A DNA stretch of 64,000 nt from Erythrocercus mccallii (Eukaryota > Chordata > Aves > Passeriformes > Dicruridae). A program made the position numbers and the translations under genes. Under the pieces are notes generated by a model, which made no database searches, was not told the origin of the DNA, and saw only the letters and a list, made by a program, of their open reading frames with translations. Of the stretch, positions 38,701 through 48,200 are shown piece by piece. The DNA is taken from assembly GCA_013397435.1 (NCBI GenBank), contig VZRG01000159.1:16017-80016 (forward strand), read 5' to 3'. The first letter of the stretch is position 1, and the number at the start of each line of letters is the position of its first letter.

Positions 38701-41135
38701 TGATGCTTTGGCACTGAGTGAAAGACAACACCGAGGTATATATAGAGTCCAAAGGACACAAATAGTAAAAGAAATATTTGAACTGCCACTGAGATCCAGC
38801 TTCAGGCAAAATTAGGAATACTTCTCCTGTACATGGATAAAGCTAGGAATCTTCTTCCTCAGAGAGGCATAAAGAGGTGCCATGCTAGTAGTCTCAAGGA
38901 AGCACCACAACCATGGACAAGCAGCTGAGCTGCTGGCTGGATGTTGGTGGCTGCCTGTGTTGGCTGTGCATGGTGTACAAAGCTGCCATATGCTGCAGGG
39001 CCCAGCCAGGGTCTCAAGCTGCTTCTCCACAGGAGGATCTCCATCTGTACCCCTGCTGGATGTGCCTGCATGCTGAGGAATTCCAAAAGGGCTGCCAAGA
39101 TCCGTAAAAAGTAATATCCCTGCTCTCTTGTCAGCGTTGGCAAAAACAAGCTCTGCATTCCTTTGACTGTGGGCTCTTGGGAGCAGGAATAGGAAACAAA
39201 AGTGCTACCATTAATATTTGTCCTCAGAATGCTGAATAATGAAGTGGAACTTGCACGATAAAAATGTTTATCTTCGCAGTACTTGAACATAACTTGTCAT
39301 TTCAGGTGGGTGCCTAGCATCAGGACTCTGCCAGGTTGGAAGGTACATGGTATTCTGTCTTCAGCAAAAATGAAATAGATGTTTGATAAAAATCAAAGCT
39401 GCACTTGTAGCCATCTCAAATTAGATCACAGTACTTGGAAAGAGTATCTACTCCAACATTTTGCCCAGCTGGGTAGAAGAAGGTACTCCACCACCTTGCG
39501 TAGGTGTATCACATGCCCAGTTCAGAAAGCAAACAGGTATTAACTGCAGCAAAGTGTAGTAGAAATCTTGGCCAAACTCTCTCCAGGCAACCATTCCACC
39601 ACTGACAGCAGCTACTATAAGAAGAGGTCCCCAGGGCTGCAGTCAGGCTGGAGCACTGTGTGGCTTGGTGGGACACAGCACACACAGACACAACCCATGA
39701 AAACACACAGCATCACCTCCCAGCATGAAGACACATCAGCAGGACTTCTCTCTGCATTGCTGTGCCATGGCCAGCAAAATCCCACTGCCTGCTTAGCCAC
39801 AGGACCAGACACAAGCTCAGACTTTACTACCATCCTAAATTGTCACCAGGTGGTCAGATTTACTTAGGGACACTGAAACCTGGCCAGTCATTCTAATCCT
39901 GCCAGCCTGTTTGGCAGTCGTCTGAAGTGCACCTCTAAAGACAAGGCAGTGAATAGATTTAAATATCATTGTGAAGCAAAATCTGCAAGGCAGCAAGGCA
40001 CCAGCTCTACTTTGGATAGAAAAACACTACAGCACTTGCTAAACCCAAGAGAAAAAAAGAATTCCTGTTTTATACAGCAGGAAGAATCTGGTTATTACAG
40101 CTCGCTTGTTACAGCTAACTAGAAGGCAGAAACAAGTGCTTGGCGGTATGCAGAAGAGAGCATTTCACACTCCAATGTGTCAGATGCTGAATAGCAATTT
40201 GAGACATCGAACAGATTTTACAACCAGTTTTGAAAATGGGATGAGATTCTTCTGCTATTAGTTCTACACACTTTGCAGAAGGTGCTTCTTCAGGAAGCTT
40301 CTTATATTTATCTTGCACAAAGCACGTGCGAGAGCAGACACCAAATATCCTCATCTGTACCAAACCCCTCCCTCGCTCTCTCCAGGCACACATGCAGCAG
40401 ATCCCTCTTCGATCCGCGGGATAACCACCCTGCAAACCTTTCCCCAGCTCTCTCTAATACCCACCGAGCAAAACCTCCAGAAATCCATCCAACGAAACGT
40501 CCTTTAAGTTTCCCCATGAAGTCCACGTAGCAAACCCCCTTATCGCTCCAGCACATCCATGCAGCAACACCCTCCGCGGCAGATGACCGAGAAATCCATG
40601 CAGCAAAGAAAGCCCTGTGACTCCACCGAAGAGCATCCAGCAAACCCTTCCCGAGCTCCCCGGGACAGCTGTGCAGCGGCTGTCCTTACCTACCCCGGAC
40701 ATCCAGGCAGCAGCCCCCCTGTGCTCCCGGGACATGCGTGCAGCCTCCCCCTGAGGTCCCCGGGTTATCCACCCGGCAGAAGCCCCTCGGCCACACTGGG
40801 CTCCGCCGCACTCCCAGCTCCCCGGGGAGCCCGTGCACGAACCCTTCCCGCCGACAGCCCCGGCTCCGCCAGCGGCTCCCCCGACCCCGGTTCCGACGGC
40901 GGCGTGCAGGGAGATGGCGCGGCGGAGCGCGCGATGGGGCCGCGCTGACCTGCGGTGCCCGCCGCGGGAAGCTTCGGGACAGGGGCGAGGGCCGGGGGCC
41001 GCTTTCCCGTGCGGTCTCCGGGGGTGGCCTCACCTTCTTACTGTCGGCGGCGGCGGCGAAGCCCCTGCTCTCGCCGCTCACCGAGGACGAGCGGCCCGGG
41101 CCGAGGTGCTCCTGTTGCGGGGACATCACGTCCAT
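2684..41135 (-). CDS. ARHGAP20: ARHGAP20 (Rho GTPase-activating protein 20, RA-RhoGAP), 5' seven coding exons
   Basis: This is the genomic span of the partial coding region; the seven exons are listed separately. Spliced together they give 714 nt, or 238 codons, with no stop and matching phases at all six junctions. The order of parts fits ARHGAP20: an N-terminal leader beginning MDVMSPQQE, a basic RRQSAPSL stretch, a PH domain (about residues 80-185) and the start of a Ras-associating domain (from about 194). The family is known to bind active Rap1 through the RA domain and then stimulate GTP hydrolysis on Rho, affecting the actin cytoskeleton and neurite growth; the PH domain is expected to act at membranes. 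The RhoGAP catalytic domain is not in the window and must lie beyond position 1. Identification rests on remembered similarity to mammalian ARHGAP20. The spliced model is inference, but six junctions agreeing in phase is strong support. Confidence 0.93.
2762..5461 (-). other. ARHGAP20: ARHGAP20 intron 6
   Basis: This 2,700-bp intron has a GTAAGT donor and TTCACAG acceptor. It is mostly AT-rich unique sequence, with a GC-richer block at about 3360-3830 that is open on the plus strand for 141 codons but matches no protein I recognise. Nothing else is seen. Confidence 0.8.
5462..5546 (-). CDS. ARHGAP20: ARHGAP20 coding exon 6 (PH-RA linker, start of RA domain)
   Basis: The 85-nt exon completes Ser184 and encodes residues 185-212. 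The first part, RIREEKEKD, is a charged continuation of the PH C-terminal helix. The second, NPKSIPLTIIAKDVGTCAY, begins the Ras-associating domain, which folds like ubiquitin; SIPLTIIAKD would be its first beta-strand. The acceptor is TTGTCAG before TCGAAT, and the donor is CATAC followed by GTAAGT. It ends in phase 0. The peptide aligns with LEKEKDYPKSIPLKIFAKDIGNCAY of the mammalian protein as I remember it. Confidence 0.93.
5547..6507 (-). other. ARHGAP20: ARHGAP20 intron 5
   Basis: This 961-bp intron lies between the 42-nt micro-exon and exon 6. It runs from a weak GTACTT donor to a TTGTCAG acceptor. No repeat or other feature is recognised in it. Confidence 0.85.
6508..6549 (-). CDS. 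ARHGAP20: ARHGAP20 coding exon 5 (42-nt micro-exon, end of PH domain)
   Basis: This very short exon encodes residues 170-183 (SAEQKETWLSFLQ after the split Arg170) and leaves AG for codon 184. It corresponds to the SSPEQKDKWLSLLQ helix of mammalian ARHGAP20. Trp178 is the near-invariant tryptophan of the PH C-terminal helix, so the fold would be lost if the exon were skipped. The acceptor is TTCTTTCAG before GTCTGC, and the donor is AAAG followed by GTACTT, which is weaker than the GTAAGT donors of nearby exons. The exon was found by looking for the missing helix between exons 4 and 6; an ORF scan would miss it. The phase fits on both sides. Confidence 0.9.
6550..8391 (-). other. ARHGAP20: ARHGAP20 intron 4
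   Basis: This 1,842-bp intron has a GTAAGA donor and TTCTTTCAG acceptor. It is AT-rich, and the plus-strand ORF at 7185-7595 has no recognisable homology. No other feature is seen. Confidence 0.85.
8392..8541 (-). CDS. ARHGAP20: ARHGAP20 coding exon 4 (middle of PH domain)
   Basis: The 150-nt exon completes Lys120, encodes residues 121-169 and leaves AG for codon 170. Its peptide includes FKLKCQARLCEMWTAF, then an acidic loop EEVCEG and the stretch SFVLGWPTTNCVANF. These align with the KIKL.DMW.ASC.DEV.EG and SFVLGWPT.N.VATF parts of mammalian ARHGAP20. The SFVLGWP block corresponds to late PH-domain strands. The acceptor reads CTGCAG before GTCACA, and the donor is TTCAG followed by GTAAGA. 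The exon is cysteine-rich for a PH domain (Cys at about 129, 134, 140, 145 and 165). Phase agrees with both neighbours. Confidence 0.92.
8542..13655 (-). other. ARHGAP20: ARHGAP20 intron 3
   Basis: This 5,114-bp intron has a GTAAGT donor and CTGCAG acceptor. I recognise no transposon, RNA gene or extra exon in it. It contains only short A- or T-runs and ordinary unique sequence. Confidence 0.8.
13656..13826 (-). CDS. ARHGAP20: ARHGAP20 coding exon 3 (start of PH domain)
   Basis: This 171-nt exon completes Arg63 and encodes residues 64-119 plus two bases of codon 120. The first part (REGCLSPISPEAWPLVQ) is a variable linker. It is followed by the first PH-domain strands, including FICHNRTFILDG and LQTQERHLFLFTDLLVVAK. 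The RHLFLF.DLLVVAK motif is the clearest family signature in the window; it forms beta-strands 3-4 of the PH fold. The acceptor is TTTGCAG with a T-rich tract, and the donor is CAA followed by GTAAGT. The reading frame fixed by exon 2 agrees with this peptide. The PH domain is expected to bind phospholipid or a partner protein at membranes; no binding specificity can be read from the sequence. Confidence 0.93.
18377..19235 (-). mobile_element. CR1 LINE, 5'-truncated, with remnant reverse transcriptase
   Basis: The plus strand opens with TCATAGAAACATAGAAT, the reverse complement of the typical CR1 3' end, so the element points to the minus strand. Read on the minus strand, it includes FADDTKLGG (19108-19128), the catalytic reverse transcriptase motif in its CR1 form. 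Next comes a degraded C-terminal region, and then the 3' UTR with its familiar stretch on the beginning of lung-type short-period matches to avian CR1 consensus. The 5' end is lost near 19235, shortly upstream of a NDLD-like segment. Frameshifts and stops show that it is a dead copy. This is the longest transposon remnant in the window. The boundaries are approximate at the 5' end and good at the 3' end. Confidence 0.92.
23910..24140 (+). mobile_element. CR1 LINE 3' end fragment
   Basis: About 230 bp closely follows the avian CR1 3' end: a segment near GGAACAGGCTGCCCAGAGA, then TGGATGCCCCATCCCTGGAA, TTCAAGGCCAGGTTGGATGG and the terminal CTATGAGTCTATGA. The element is on the plus strand, opposite to ARHGAP20, and is strongly 5'-truncated, which is usual for CR1. 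No coding part remains. Confidence 0.95.
26280..26790. other. GC-rich, CpG-containing islet in ARHGAP20 intron 2
   Basis: About 500 bp of GC-rich sequence with many CpGs (for instance around 26500-26530 and 26725-26765) stands within AT-rich intron. Open frames run through it on both strands, the longest on the minus strand at 26347-26883 (178 codons). None resembles a protein I know, and high GC alone would reduce stops. It could be a secondary CpG island, an alternative promoter, or an inserted GC-rich sequence. Confidence 0.55.
30909..30994 (-). CDS. ARHGAP20: ARHGAP20 coding exon 2 (basic Ser/Arg segment)
   Basis: The exon is 86 nt and encodes residues 35-62 plus two bases of codon 63, starting KMKSLAQRRQSAPSLIF. 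This matches the conserved KKKMKTLAERRRSAPSLI region of mammalian ARHGAP20. The acceptor is a pyrimidine-rich tract ending CTAATCAG. The donor is CAAG followed by GTGAGT. The exon starts in phase 0, fitting exon 1, and leaves AG to be completed by the first G of exon 3, giving Arg63. The RRQSAPS motif is a plausible basophilic kinase or 14-3-3 site, but that is inference from the motif alone. The end of the exon is Ser/Arg-rich and differs from the mammalian sequence as I remember it. Confidence 0.9.
33236..33425 (-). mobile_element. Old CR1-like 3' fragment
   Basis: Read on the minus strand this has CCCAGAGAGGCTGTGTAATC, then CTTCCTTGGAGGTAA, CCTGCTTGAA and a GCTGGACCACAGACC stretch. These follow the order of CR1 3' regions but with many changes and no clear terminal ATTCTATGA repeat. 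It is likely an old, diverged copy; the ends are approximate. Confidence 0.6.
40365..40850 (-). repeat. Degenerate 29-38 bp tandem minisatellite in ARHGAP20 intron 1
   Basis: Read on the minus strand, about 13 units follow one another with a shared core near GGGTTTGCTGCATGGATG followed by TCCYGGGGAG. On the plus strand the core recurs at about 40390, 40428, 40462, 40522, 40555, 40592, 40634, 40668, 40700, 40735 and 40768, mostly 32-38 bp apart, with some shortened units. Because many units are near 36 bp, several minus-strand frames stay open and encode a repeated peptide; this is a by-product and not a gene. The array lies 180 to 670 bp inside intron 1, beside the CpG island. Confidence 0.8.
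41034..41135 (-). CDS. ARHGAP20: ARHGAP20 coding exon 1 (start codon, leader)
   Basis: This exon encodes residues 1-34, beginning MDVMSPQQEHLGPGRSSS and ending in a DSKK stretch. The start at 41135 is chosen because mammalian ARHGAP20 begins with the similar MEAMSPQQE. A second in-frame Met at codon 4 could also serve. The exon ends in phase 0 at AAG followed by the donor GTGAGG (41033 downward). It sits inside a CpG island, as expected for a first exon. The Kozak context of the first ATG is moderate (T at -3, G at +4). Residues 15-34 are low-complexity Ser/Ala/Gly sequence, probably disordered. The 5' UTR continues upstream toward the N gap and its start cannot be placed. Confidence 0.9.
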
Positions 41136-41193
41136 ACAGCCCCGCGCCGCCGCGCTCCCGCCGCGGCGACACCCGCGCCGCCGCCCGCACCAT
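41038..41193 (-). promoter_or_regulatory. Upstream ORF overlapping the ARHGAP20 start
   Basis: An ATG at 41191-41193, 58 nt before the main ATG and in a different frame, opens a 51-codon Arg-rich frame that ends with TAA at 41038-41040, just inside exon 1. If the transcript starts upstream of it, this frame would overlap the true start and could lower translation. Its context has T at -3 and G at +4. Whether it is transcribed is not known from the sequence. Confidence 0.5.
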
Positions 41194-41250
41194 GGACAGG
41201 GCGCGCCGCGCCGCGCCACGCCCCCCGCGCGTGGGACACGCCCCCTCGGG

Positions 41251-41547
41251 NNNNNNNNNNNNNNNNNNNNNNNNNNNNNNNNNNNNNNNNNNNNNNNNNN
41301 NNNNNNNNNNNNNNNNNNNNNNNNNNNNNNNNNNNNNNNNNNNNNNNNNNNNNNNNNNNNNNNNNNNNNNNNNNNNNNNNNNNNNNNNNNNNNNNNNNNN
41401 NNNNNNNNNNNNNNNNNNNNNNNNNNNNNNNNNNNNNNNNNNNNNNNNNNNNNNNNNNNNNNNNNNNNNNNNNNNNNNNNNNNNNNNNNNNNNNNNNNNN
41501 NNNNNNNNNNNNNNNNNNNNNNNNNNNNNNNNNNNNNNNNNNNNNNN
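41251..41547. other. Assembly gap of 297 Ns
   Basis: A run of 297 Ns lies within the CpG island directly upstream of exon 1. Part of the promoter and 5' UTR is therefore missing, and the true gap length is uncertain. GC-rich sequence on the left and a tandem repeat on the right probably caused the failure. Confidence 0.99.
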
Positions 41548-41550
41548 GCG

Positions 41551-41715
41551 GGCCGTGCCGGGGTCACAGCGCCGGGGTGCGCGCTGCAGGGTCCCGAAGT
41601 GGCGCGGGGGCTGTAGGGACGGGGCGCTGCGGTGCGTGTTGCAGGGTCAGAGCACTGGGGAGCTGCTGCAGGGTGCCAGGAGCGGGGCGGGTGCTGCGGT
41701 GTGCCAGAACCGTGG
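41551..41715 (+). repeat. 27-28 bp GC-rich tandem repeat abutting the gap
   Basis: The core CTGCAGGG or a near variant recurs at 41584, 41611, 41639, 41666 and 41694, spaced 27, 28, 27 and 28 bp, with a poorer copy near 41555. The rest of each unit is GC-rich and loosely conserved. The array starts right at the edge of the N gap, so more copies are probably hidden in it. Confidence 0.7.
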
Positions 41716-42149
41716 TCCCCCACGTGCCCCTGCAGCAGGCAGTTCAGCACGAGGCATGGTGCTCCCCAGAGCCCTCCCGCGGGAGGAGCAAGGCGTGGGT
41801 GGGGGTCCCTAGTGCAGAGGAGAAGCCACCGTGGCACCACAGGCTCCCAGTGCGCTGGGGGAGGCCGGGGATGCCATCGTGCTCCAGAAAGCCGTGAGCA
41901 ACAAGGAGGAGGAACCACTAGTTCCACTAATGGATGGTGTTGGCTCAGGAACAAATGGTTGTAAGTAGGCTATAAATAAATCTCAGCTGGAGAGGGGAAG
42001 AAAGCGTACTGATTGTACTGATCCTAAGAGGAAGAGGTTGTGGAGGATCCCTGCCAGCCAGGAGCAGAAGGTGTAGCTCTCTGAATGCTGTGATTTGATA
42101 CAGCTGTCATGTTGGTACATTATTGTATACCCTCATTAAACGTGGTGTC

Positions 42150-42225
42150 TTCCAACAGCGAGGGGCTACACCTGATCACCCAAGAGGGTCTTTCTAACCC
42201 TTCCTACACTTTGTGAGGGATATTT
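42150..42225 (+). mobile_element. Possible old CR1 tail
   Basis: The stretch GATCACCCAAGAGGGTCTTT followed by CTAACCCTTCCTACACTTTGTGA resembles the CR1 3' end (a GATGATC, then AGGTCCCTTCCAACCC, then a TGTGA ending). The match is short and diverged, so this is tentative. Confidence 0.3.
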
Positions 42226-45200
42226 TTATCTTCAGCCTTTCTAGCTGTTACAGACTCTACATCCATTTTCTCCCACGTTGATCACAAAAAGCAGGAAAAG
42301 AGAGATGCTACCATCTCATGTGCAGCTTTTCAAAACCACTGCTTTCCTTCTGCAAGAAGAGTTTTTACATCCCTGTGGTAAATTCGATTGGGAGTAGATT
42401 CAGCTTTAACAAGGTTACTTTTCATCTGGAGAACCCCAGCTGCTTCTCCTGGAAGCACAATTGGATGTGCTGCTTCTGCAGCTTGATGGTGGTGGCTCTT
42501 GCTGTATATGACTAAAATAGTAGTAAATGATGAATTTGGTTCCGTGTTATGTAGCTACCCTGGATGCATTATTTAGGCTCAGCATGTCCATGTAATAGTG
42601 CTTCAGTGATCTCTTTGTTGAGATTGATGTGGGCATCTGCCCTCTCCTTGTACCCTCATTTTTACAAGTCGGTGCAATCATGTAAGTAAGGAAAAATGAA
42701 ATATTTAAGTCTGGAAAGCAGTATGAGTTCTTCTGCCTCCTCAGAAGCCTTGGGGTTTTGTGGATCTTACCTGACTTTTTCCCCCTACTGAATGACAGAC
42801 CAATAAAAAGAAAACGGTTGGTATCTGTGACCACCAGGAAATAGCTCTCGGATTACACTGTGTCTGACTTCAGAAAGCCCAGCAGGCTGCCCCTGATATC
42901 TTTGGGAAAGCAGTGGATGCTTAGGGCAGAGGTTTGTATGCAGTGTGTGTGTTAATGTGTCATGAGTTGCACTATTTCCTCTTTGTTGCATGTGTAAGTT
43001 CTTTCAGCAGAAGTGTTAAACCTTGAAATGATGCATTCTTGGTATCTGTACTAATTTACAGACAGATGGCCATTCATCACTGAGGCAAAATAATATATAA
43101 AAAAGCCTTCTGAATTTTTAAAGCATGAGTCTCTGAAAACCATGATGTCAGCTGATTTCTGCACATCTGGGCCTTGGCGCAGGCCAGGCGTCAGGCCAGC
43201 TGTGAGCACCCATCCCCACAGGCAGTGCAGACCTTTTGCTGGTGTTCTCACAGCTTCTCCTGTCCTTCCACTCCCATCCCTTTGGTTGTGTCCCTGTTTC
43301 TCCTCTTTCATCCTCTTCCGCCATGGGCTTTGCTTCTCCTCTTCCTGCGAGGAGTTTGCAGCAAGGGGGAGGGAAGCAGGGTCATAGGTTTCCCCTGGCA
43401 CAGCACCCAGCTCTATAACATGGGGACGAGCACCCAACCCAGTGGGATGCCATCCCCAGGCAGGTCTTCAAGTTTCTGTGGGAGGGCTAAGAAAAGATTT
43501 ATCAGGGTAGAAAGGAAGCAGTACAAAATGCCTATTCAAAGCACAGAATATATTTAGCAATTTGGCAACCTCCTTTCCAAAGAGATTTGCAAGTGATATT
43601 CTCAGTGACATTTTGGAAACAGGGCTGTACATACATGTTTATTTGAAAAGGAAATGTTGCATAAGCTTTCCAAAATGCTTGCACGTGCATAGGGGTATTC
43701 TTTTGTCTACTACCATGAGTGCATTTCCTACAGTCTTCATTGAATTCTGACCCTTTCACCTACTCACAAAGGCAAATAGATAAAAATCTTGCTGTTTTGT
43801 GACCAAGATGGAGAAGCTTTCTTCTCTTCGAAGCACAAGTATGTTTACATATGCAAACATACAGGCAACATGTTTTTGTTAGCTTCAGTTCTTGTCTGGA
43901 GTCAACATTTCCATACCTTTCTGTAACCTCCTCTGCCAGAAAAGTGGACGGGAAGTTTAGTGCAGGAGGCGTGAACTGGCAGTAGTGACTGGGGGGGAGC
44001 AGGGTTTTACAAGTGTCCCTTCCTCTTGCTGACCAGGAGGAAGCATGCAGAGTGCAGTAGCAGTCTACAGGCAGCCTGGAGCACCTTGCCTGGTGTGACA
44101 CAAGCAGCAAGTGGGTCTCATGCCTTACTGTGATTAATCTCAAAGGGTAAAAATAAAAGAACCCTCTAAGAACTGCCAGAAATGGGAAATCGGAGAAGTA
44201 GGGTTTCCCAAAAGACTGTTCCAAGTTTAGCCAACAGTTTCTTTCTGGAAGATCAGGACTTTGTTGGTTTTCATTTGAATTTTGAGAGAACCTTGAAAAT
44301 TGGGAGTGTGATCACGGCTAGGAACAGGATGCAATTGCAGCCTGTGCAGAATTCCCAGAATTGCCTCTGCTTGATGGTTAACCTGCCTCTGTGCTGAGAG
44401 TCCCAGTGGAAGAATCAGCAGCTCTCACTCAGTGTTTGCCCAAGGATGAAGAAAATCCCACATGGGCTGGCATGAGGCCAGGCATGAGGACAGGGCTGTT
44501 GCTACCTAAGTCACCCCAGTCCCTGCCACCCCATAGCACAAAGCAGGCACACCGTGACATTCCCCAGGCTGTGGGGCACATACCAGGTGCTACTTCTCAT
44601 GCTGTCAGGGTTTTAGCATCAGCCTGGGTATTTCTGGCCTGTATTGGTCTGAAGAATGAAAGGACAAGGTGTAAAATTGCACCAAATCATCCTTAAACTG
44701 CACCAATATCACCACCAGGTAAAATCCTGCTTGAGCCCTATCCCCGTCAAAAAAGACATAGGAGTCTCAGAAAATAACATGCATGTTCATAGAAAGATTT
44801 TTTTTCTGTTGCTTTGACCACGGCATCGTGTGAAGAAAAATACCAGAGAGACAGGGAGAACTGAGACAGAAAAATATATGGGTATTGTAGGAAAATCACG
44901 TTTGTACACAAGATGGGAGAATTATTCATGGGCAAACCCATCGAGGTGGAAATATGACCCCTATAAATCTGCCACATCAGTGAAACCCACAGTGAACTGT
45001 TAGCAAATGCAAGATACACAGGCTACTACTTCCTCTGGGTTTTATCAGCTTTCCAAGCACATTAGCACTAGCAGACATTCCCTTCCAAGAAAATTATGAT
45101 ATCTGAAGAACTATGTGAGGCTATAAATGAATGAACAGTACTTAACCTGCACTAAAAACCCATGGTTCTATCAAATCTGCCCCAAAAGGGCACAGTTGCC

Positions 45201-48200
45201 TGAACACTAATTTTATGAATCTCACAAGCGCCCCATGCAATTAAACACATGAAGTTGATCTGAATTGGAAACTCCAGGGGCAGTTGTATTTCAATGAGAT
45301 CTGATGCAATGACTTTTTAATATCCCAGTACCTAGAATCTTGTGCTGCTCATGCATTCTGGACAGCTAAAAATAAGACCATATCCTGGATAGATTGGAGC
45401 TACTCAGATGGAGAAAAGCAGAACTGAAATGAAAGCTTGGAGAAGGAAATGGGATGAATGCAATGGATGCTGAATTCAGCACAGGAGCTTTTAGAGGCAG
45501 GCATTTACCCAACAGTGTGAATCCTTCATTGCTCATCTTCATGGTGTTTACTGCTGCTCCTTTCCCAGTCAGCTGTGGTAAGCTGAGAGCATCCTCTCTG
45601 CTCTGGTCTCAAAGGGTTTGGGTAGAAGGTGGTCCAGGTACCAAATCCTGCCCTTCTGTTTTGATAGCAAACTGCTAATTAAACTGCTAAATGCTATGTG
45701 AGTAGCTGCTTAGTGGAATTCATGACCATCCCGGGATTCAGGCCACAGCAGTTATTAATGTTTTGTGCAGATAGTATCACATCTGTCACATTAACAGGAA
45801 GCACCCCATCCTGTCCCATCCCAAGCAATAAAGTTTGCAGGGCCTTTTGTGCTCTGCCTGAGAGGCTCCTTGAGGGCTGGGAAACACCTCCCTTGGGCTG
45901 TTCTGCCAAAGCTTGTCAAATAAACAGAGACCTACCCTCTCTCTCTACCCCAGAAATACAGGTGGTCCCATGTGAATTTGGAGTCCAAGTTTGCAGCACG
46001 TGGCATGTTTCCAGCAGCAGGGATGAGTGTGCACACTGAATGGGGAGCCCAGCTGACAGCTCAGCTGTAGAAACAGGCACAGCACAGTACAGGGAGAGCT
46101 CTGGGTGCTTCACATGGGGTCACCACCGTGGCCAACTAGAGCCATCCTCCCATGGCTACACCTGCTGCCCAGATACGAGGCAAGACTTTTATGTCCTAGC
46201 CTTATGGATGAACCAGCCAATGATTCTACCAGTTCTTAATATCCCCTTCAGCCTTATTACATATGCTCTGTGAAATTCAGTCCAGCACATCAAAGGGGAG
46301 TTTGCCTTTGAAGGGCTGCATGCTTCCTGCATGCAAACATTGCTCCGATTTAATTAAGTTTGATTTTTTAATCAGTGTAGTTAAACCAGTACTATGCTTG
46401 TGAGCAAATATGGCTGGCGTAAGTATCTCAATGTGTATATGGCCCAATATCAACGCCTCCCAGAAGCAAGTGACATTTGAATTTTCCTACCAGGCATATT
46501 TTCCCTGTTTTTCCTATATCTTCCTTCTCATTTTTATGCCTTATTTCTTTCGTTCACACTAATACTCTCATAAGATTGTTTATTTTTGGTTTCTCTGCAC
46601 TGAAGATTTTCTTACTGTCTTTGTCCACAGTTCAGTCTTTCAATTGCAAATTGCGAGGTAAAGTTGAAAGTCAGTAACGGGATATTCATTCACAAGGACC
46701 TCAGAGAGGAGCTAAGTATTACACATGAAAGGATAGCATTTCATTTAAGATAAAGCCTAATCTCTTCCCTTTGTGTGCAACATTTCCAAACTTAATCTGA
46801 GCATTTGTGCCTGGAGCAGTTTAACTTTGCACTCAGGTACGTGGGTAGTGGAAAGGAGCACACAGAACTGAAACTGCAGGTTAATCCCGAGTATAAAAGG
46901 TAGGTGCCGTTAAGACAAAGGAGCTTGAGCCGTATTGGATCTCAGTGTACCTATCACACCCTAGTCCTGGAAAACCCACGGTCCTCAGCACCCATAGTGA
47001 TACTCAGCATCAGGGTTTGTTTCTATTCATATTCAGCATATTCTTGAGAAAGGCATTCTATCACCTAAACTTTGGTGGAGGAGGGTGTTTTCAGACACTT
47101 GTCCCAAAATTACAGTTGAGAAACAGGGTTATCAGCATACAGATCATAAATAACATGCACTATTTTTTGTGTTACAGCCAGGTGTTGCCAACAGACTCCC
47201 TGGAGCTCCACAAAGCACTGGCCACATAGACAGCCAAATCCCCACTTCAGTGGTTTGAGGCACAGAGTGATAAATTAGGTAGCATGAGTCAGGTTGGCAT
47301 ACAAGGGACTGGTGACAATTATACATTCATAACAGAAATGTTTATAGTAATTAGAATGGGAAGTTATTGAGGTTGAACTAAGAATAGGGCATCTTTGTTT
47401 TATGGCTGATGTGACTTAAATTTATTGCAAGCAGAAAGTGGACTGTTGACACTGGCTCTTTAGGAAACATGAAGGAAGCTCCCATGAACAGGGGGCCCTT
47501 TTGAGTGTAACATACACTCATCCATAAAAGTAGTCACATTATCTTCCTTGCTCTGTATCCATTTCAGGCATCACTTTCTCTGTCTCTCTAATTCACAAAC
47601 CAGACAGCTTTTACTGTGAGTGTGTCTAAGAACCCTGAGGGCAGTATTTTTGTCAGATTGTGTCTTTAACATGCTGATGGATTGTATTGTACTTCTGATC
47701 TCACCCTGGATTTACTATTTTCCATTCACCATGGAAGACTCCCTTTTCCTAAAAGCTGATGAGACTGTCAAGCTGTGAATGACAGACATTAAAAAAAATG
47801 ATGGACAAGATTTTTAGTTGTCCTTTCATAACACACTGCAAAATTTTTCACTGCAAGATGATGGGATGCTTTGAAAAGTGATTCAGATGAATAAAAAATG
47901 AACTAGACATCCTCCCACTCACTTGAGATCCAAAAGGAAACAGCTCTATTTTTCTTAAAGAGTGTTGAATTACTCCATATAACCTGATGTACATATCTTC
48001 AGCCTCTGTAAGCCAAGGTGGGAGCCCAGACTTCACTGCATTCCATTGAGCAGGGTCTTGGCTCTCCTTCCTGTCTCAGCCATAACAGCACTCCCAGTAT
48101 TTTAGAGATTAAATGGTCTGTTACACGAGTGTGGTGGGGTGACCCTGGTTGGGTGCTAAGTGCTTACAAAGCCGCTCCATTACTCTTCTCTGCTGTTGGT

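Larger units (their letters stand above)
30995..41033 (-). other. ARHGAP20: ARHGAP20 intron 1
   Basis: This 10,039-bp first intron has a GTGAGG donor and CTAATCAG acceptor. It carries an old CR1 piece (33236-33425), a short AAT-type run near 32491-32505 and, close to exon 1, a degenerate minisatellite (40365-40850). GC content climbs steeply beyond about 40300 toward the CpG island. No additional coding exon was found. Confidence 0.85.
40780..41730 (-). promoter_or_regulatory. ARHGAP20: CpG island and presumed ARHGAP20 promoter
   Basis: The sequence turns sharply GC- and CpG-rich here, around exon 1, and returns to AT-rich DNA beyond about 41950. Two GC/CACCC-type boxes for Sp/KLF factors lie upstream of the start, at about 41216-41226 and 41236-41246. 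I see no TATA box, which fits a dispersed CpG-island promoter. The transcription start cannot be placed and may lie in the 297-base gap at 41251-41547. Confidence 0.8.

Noticed and set aside
40686..41954. Open frames of 285-422 codons spanning the CpG island on both strands
   Set aside because: They run through 297 Ns translated as X and through GC-rich or repeat DNA. Only the 34-codon ARHGAP20 exon 1 part on the minus strand is supported.
43760..44224. 154-codon minus-strand open frame
   Set aside because: No recognised homology and no splice context. Treated as chance.
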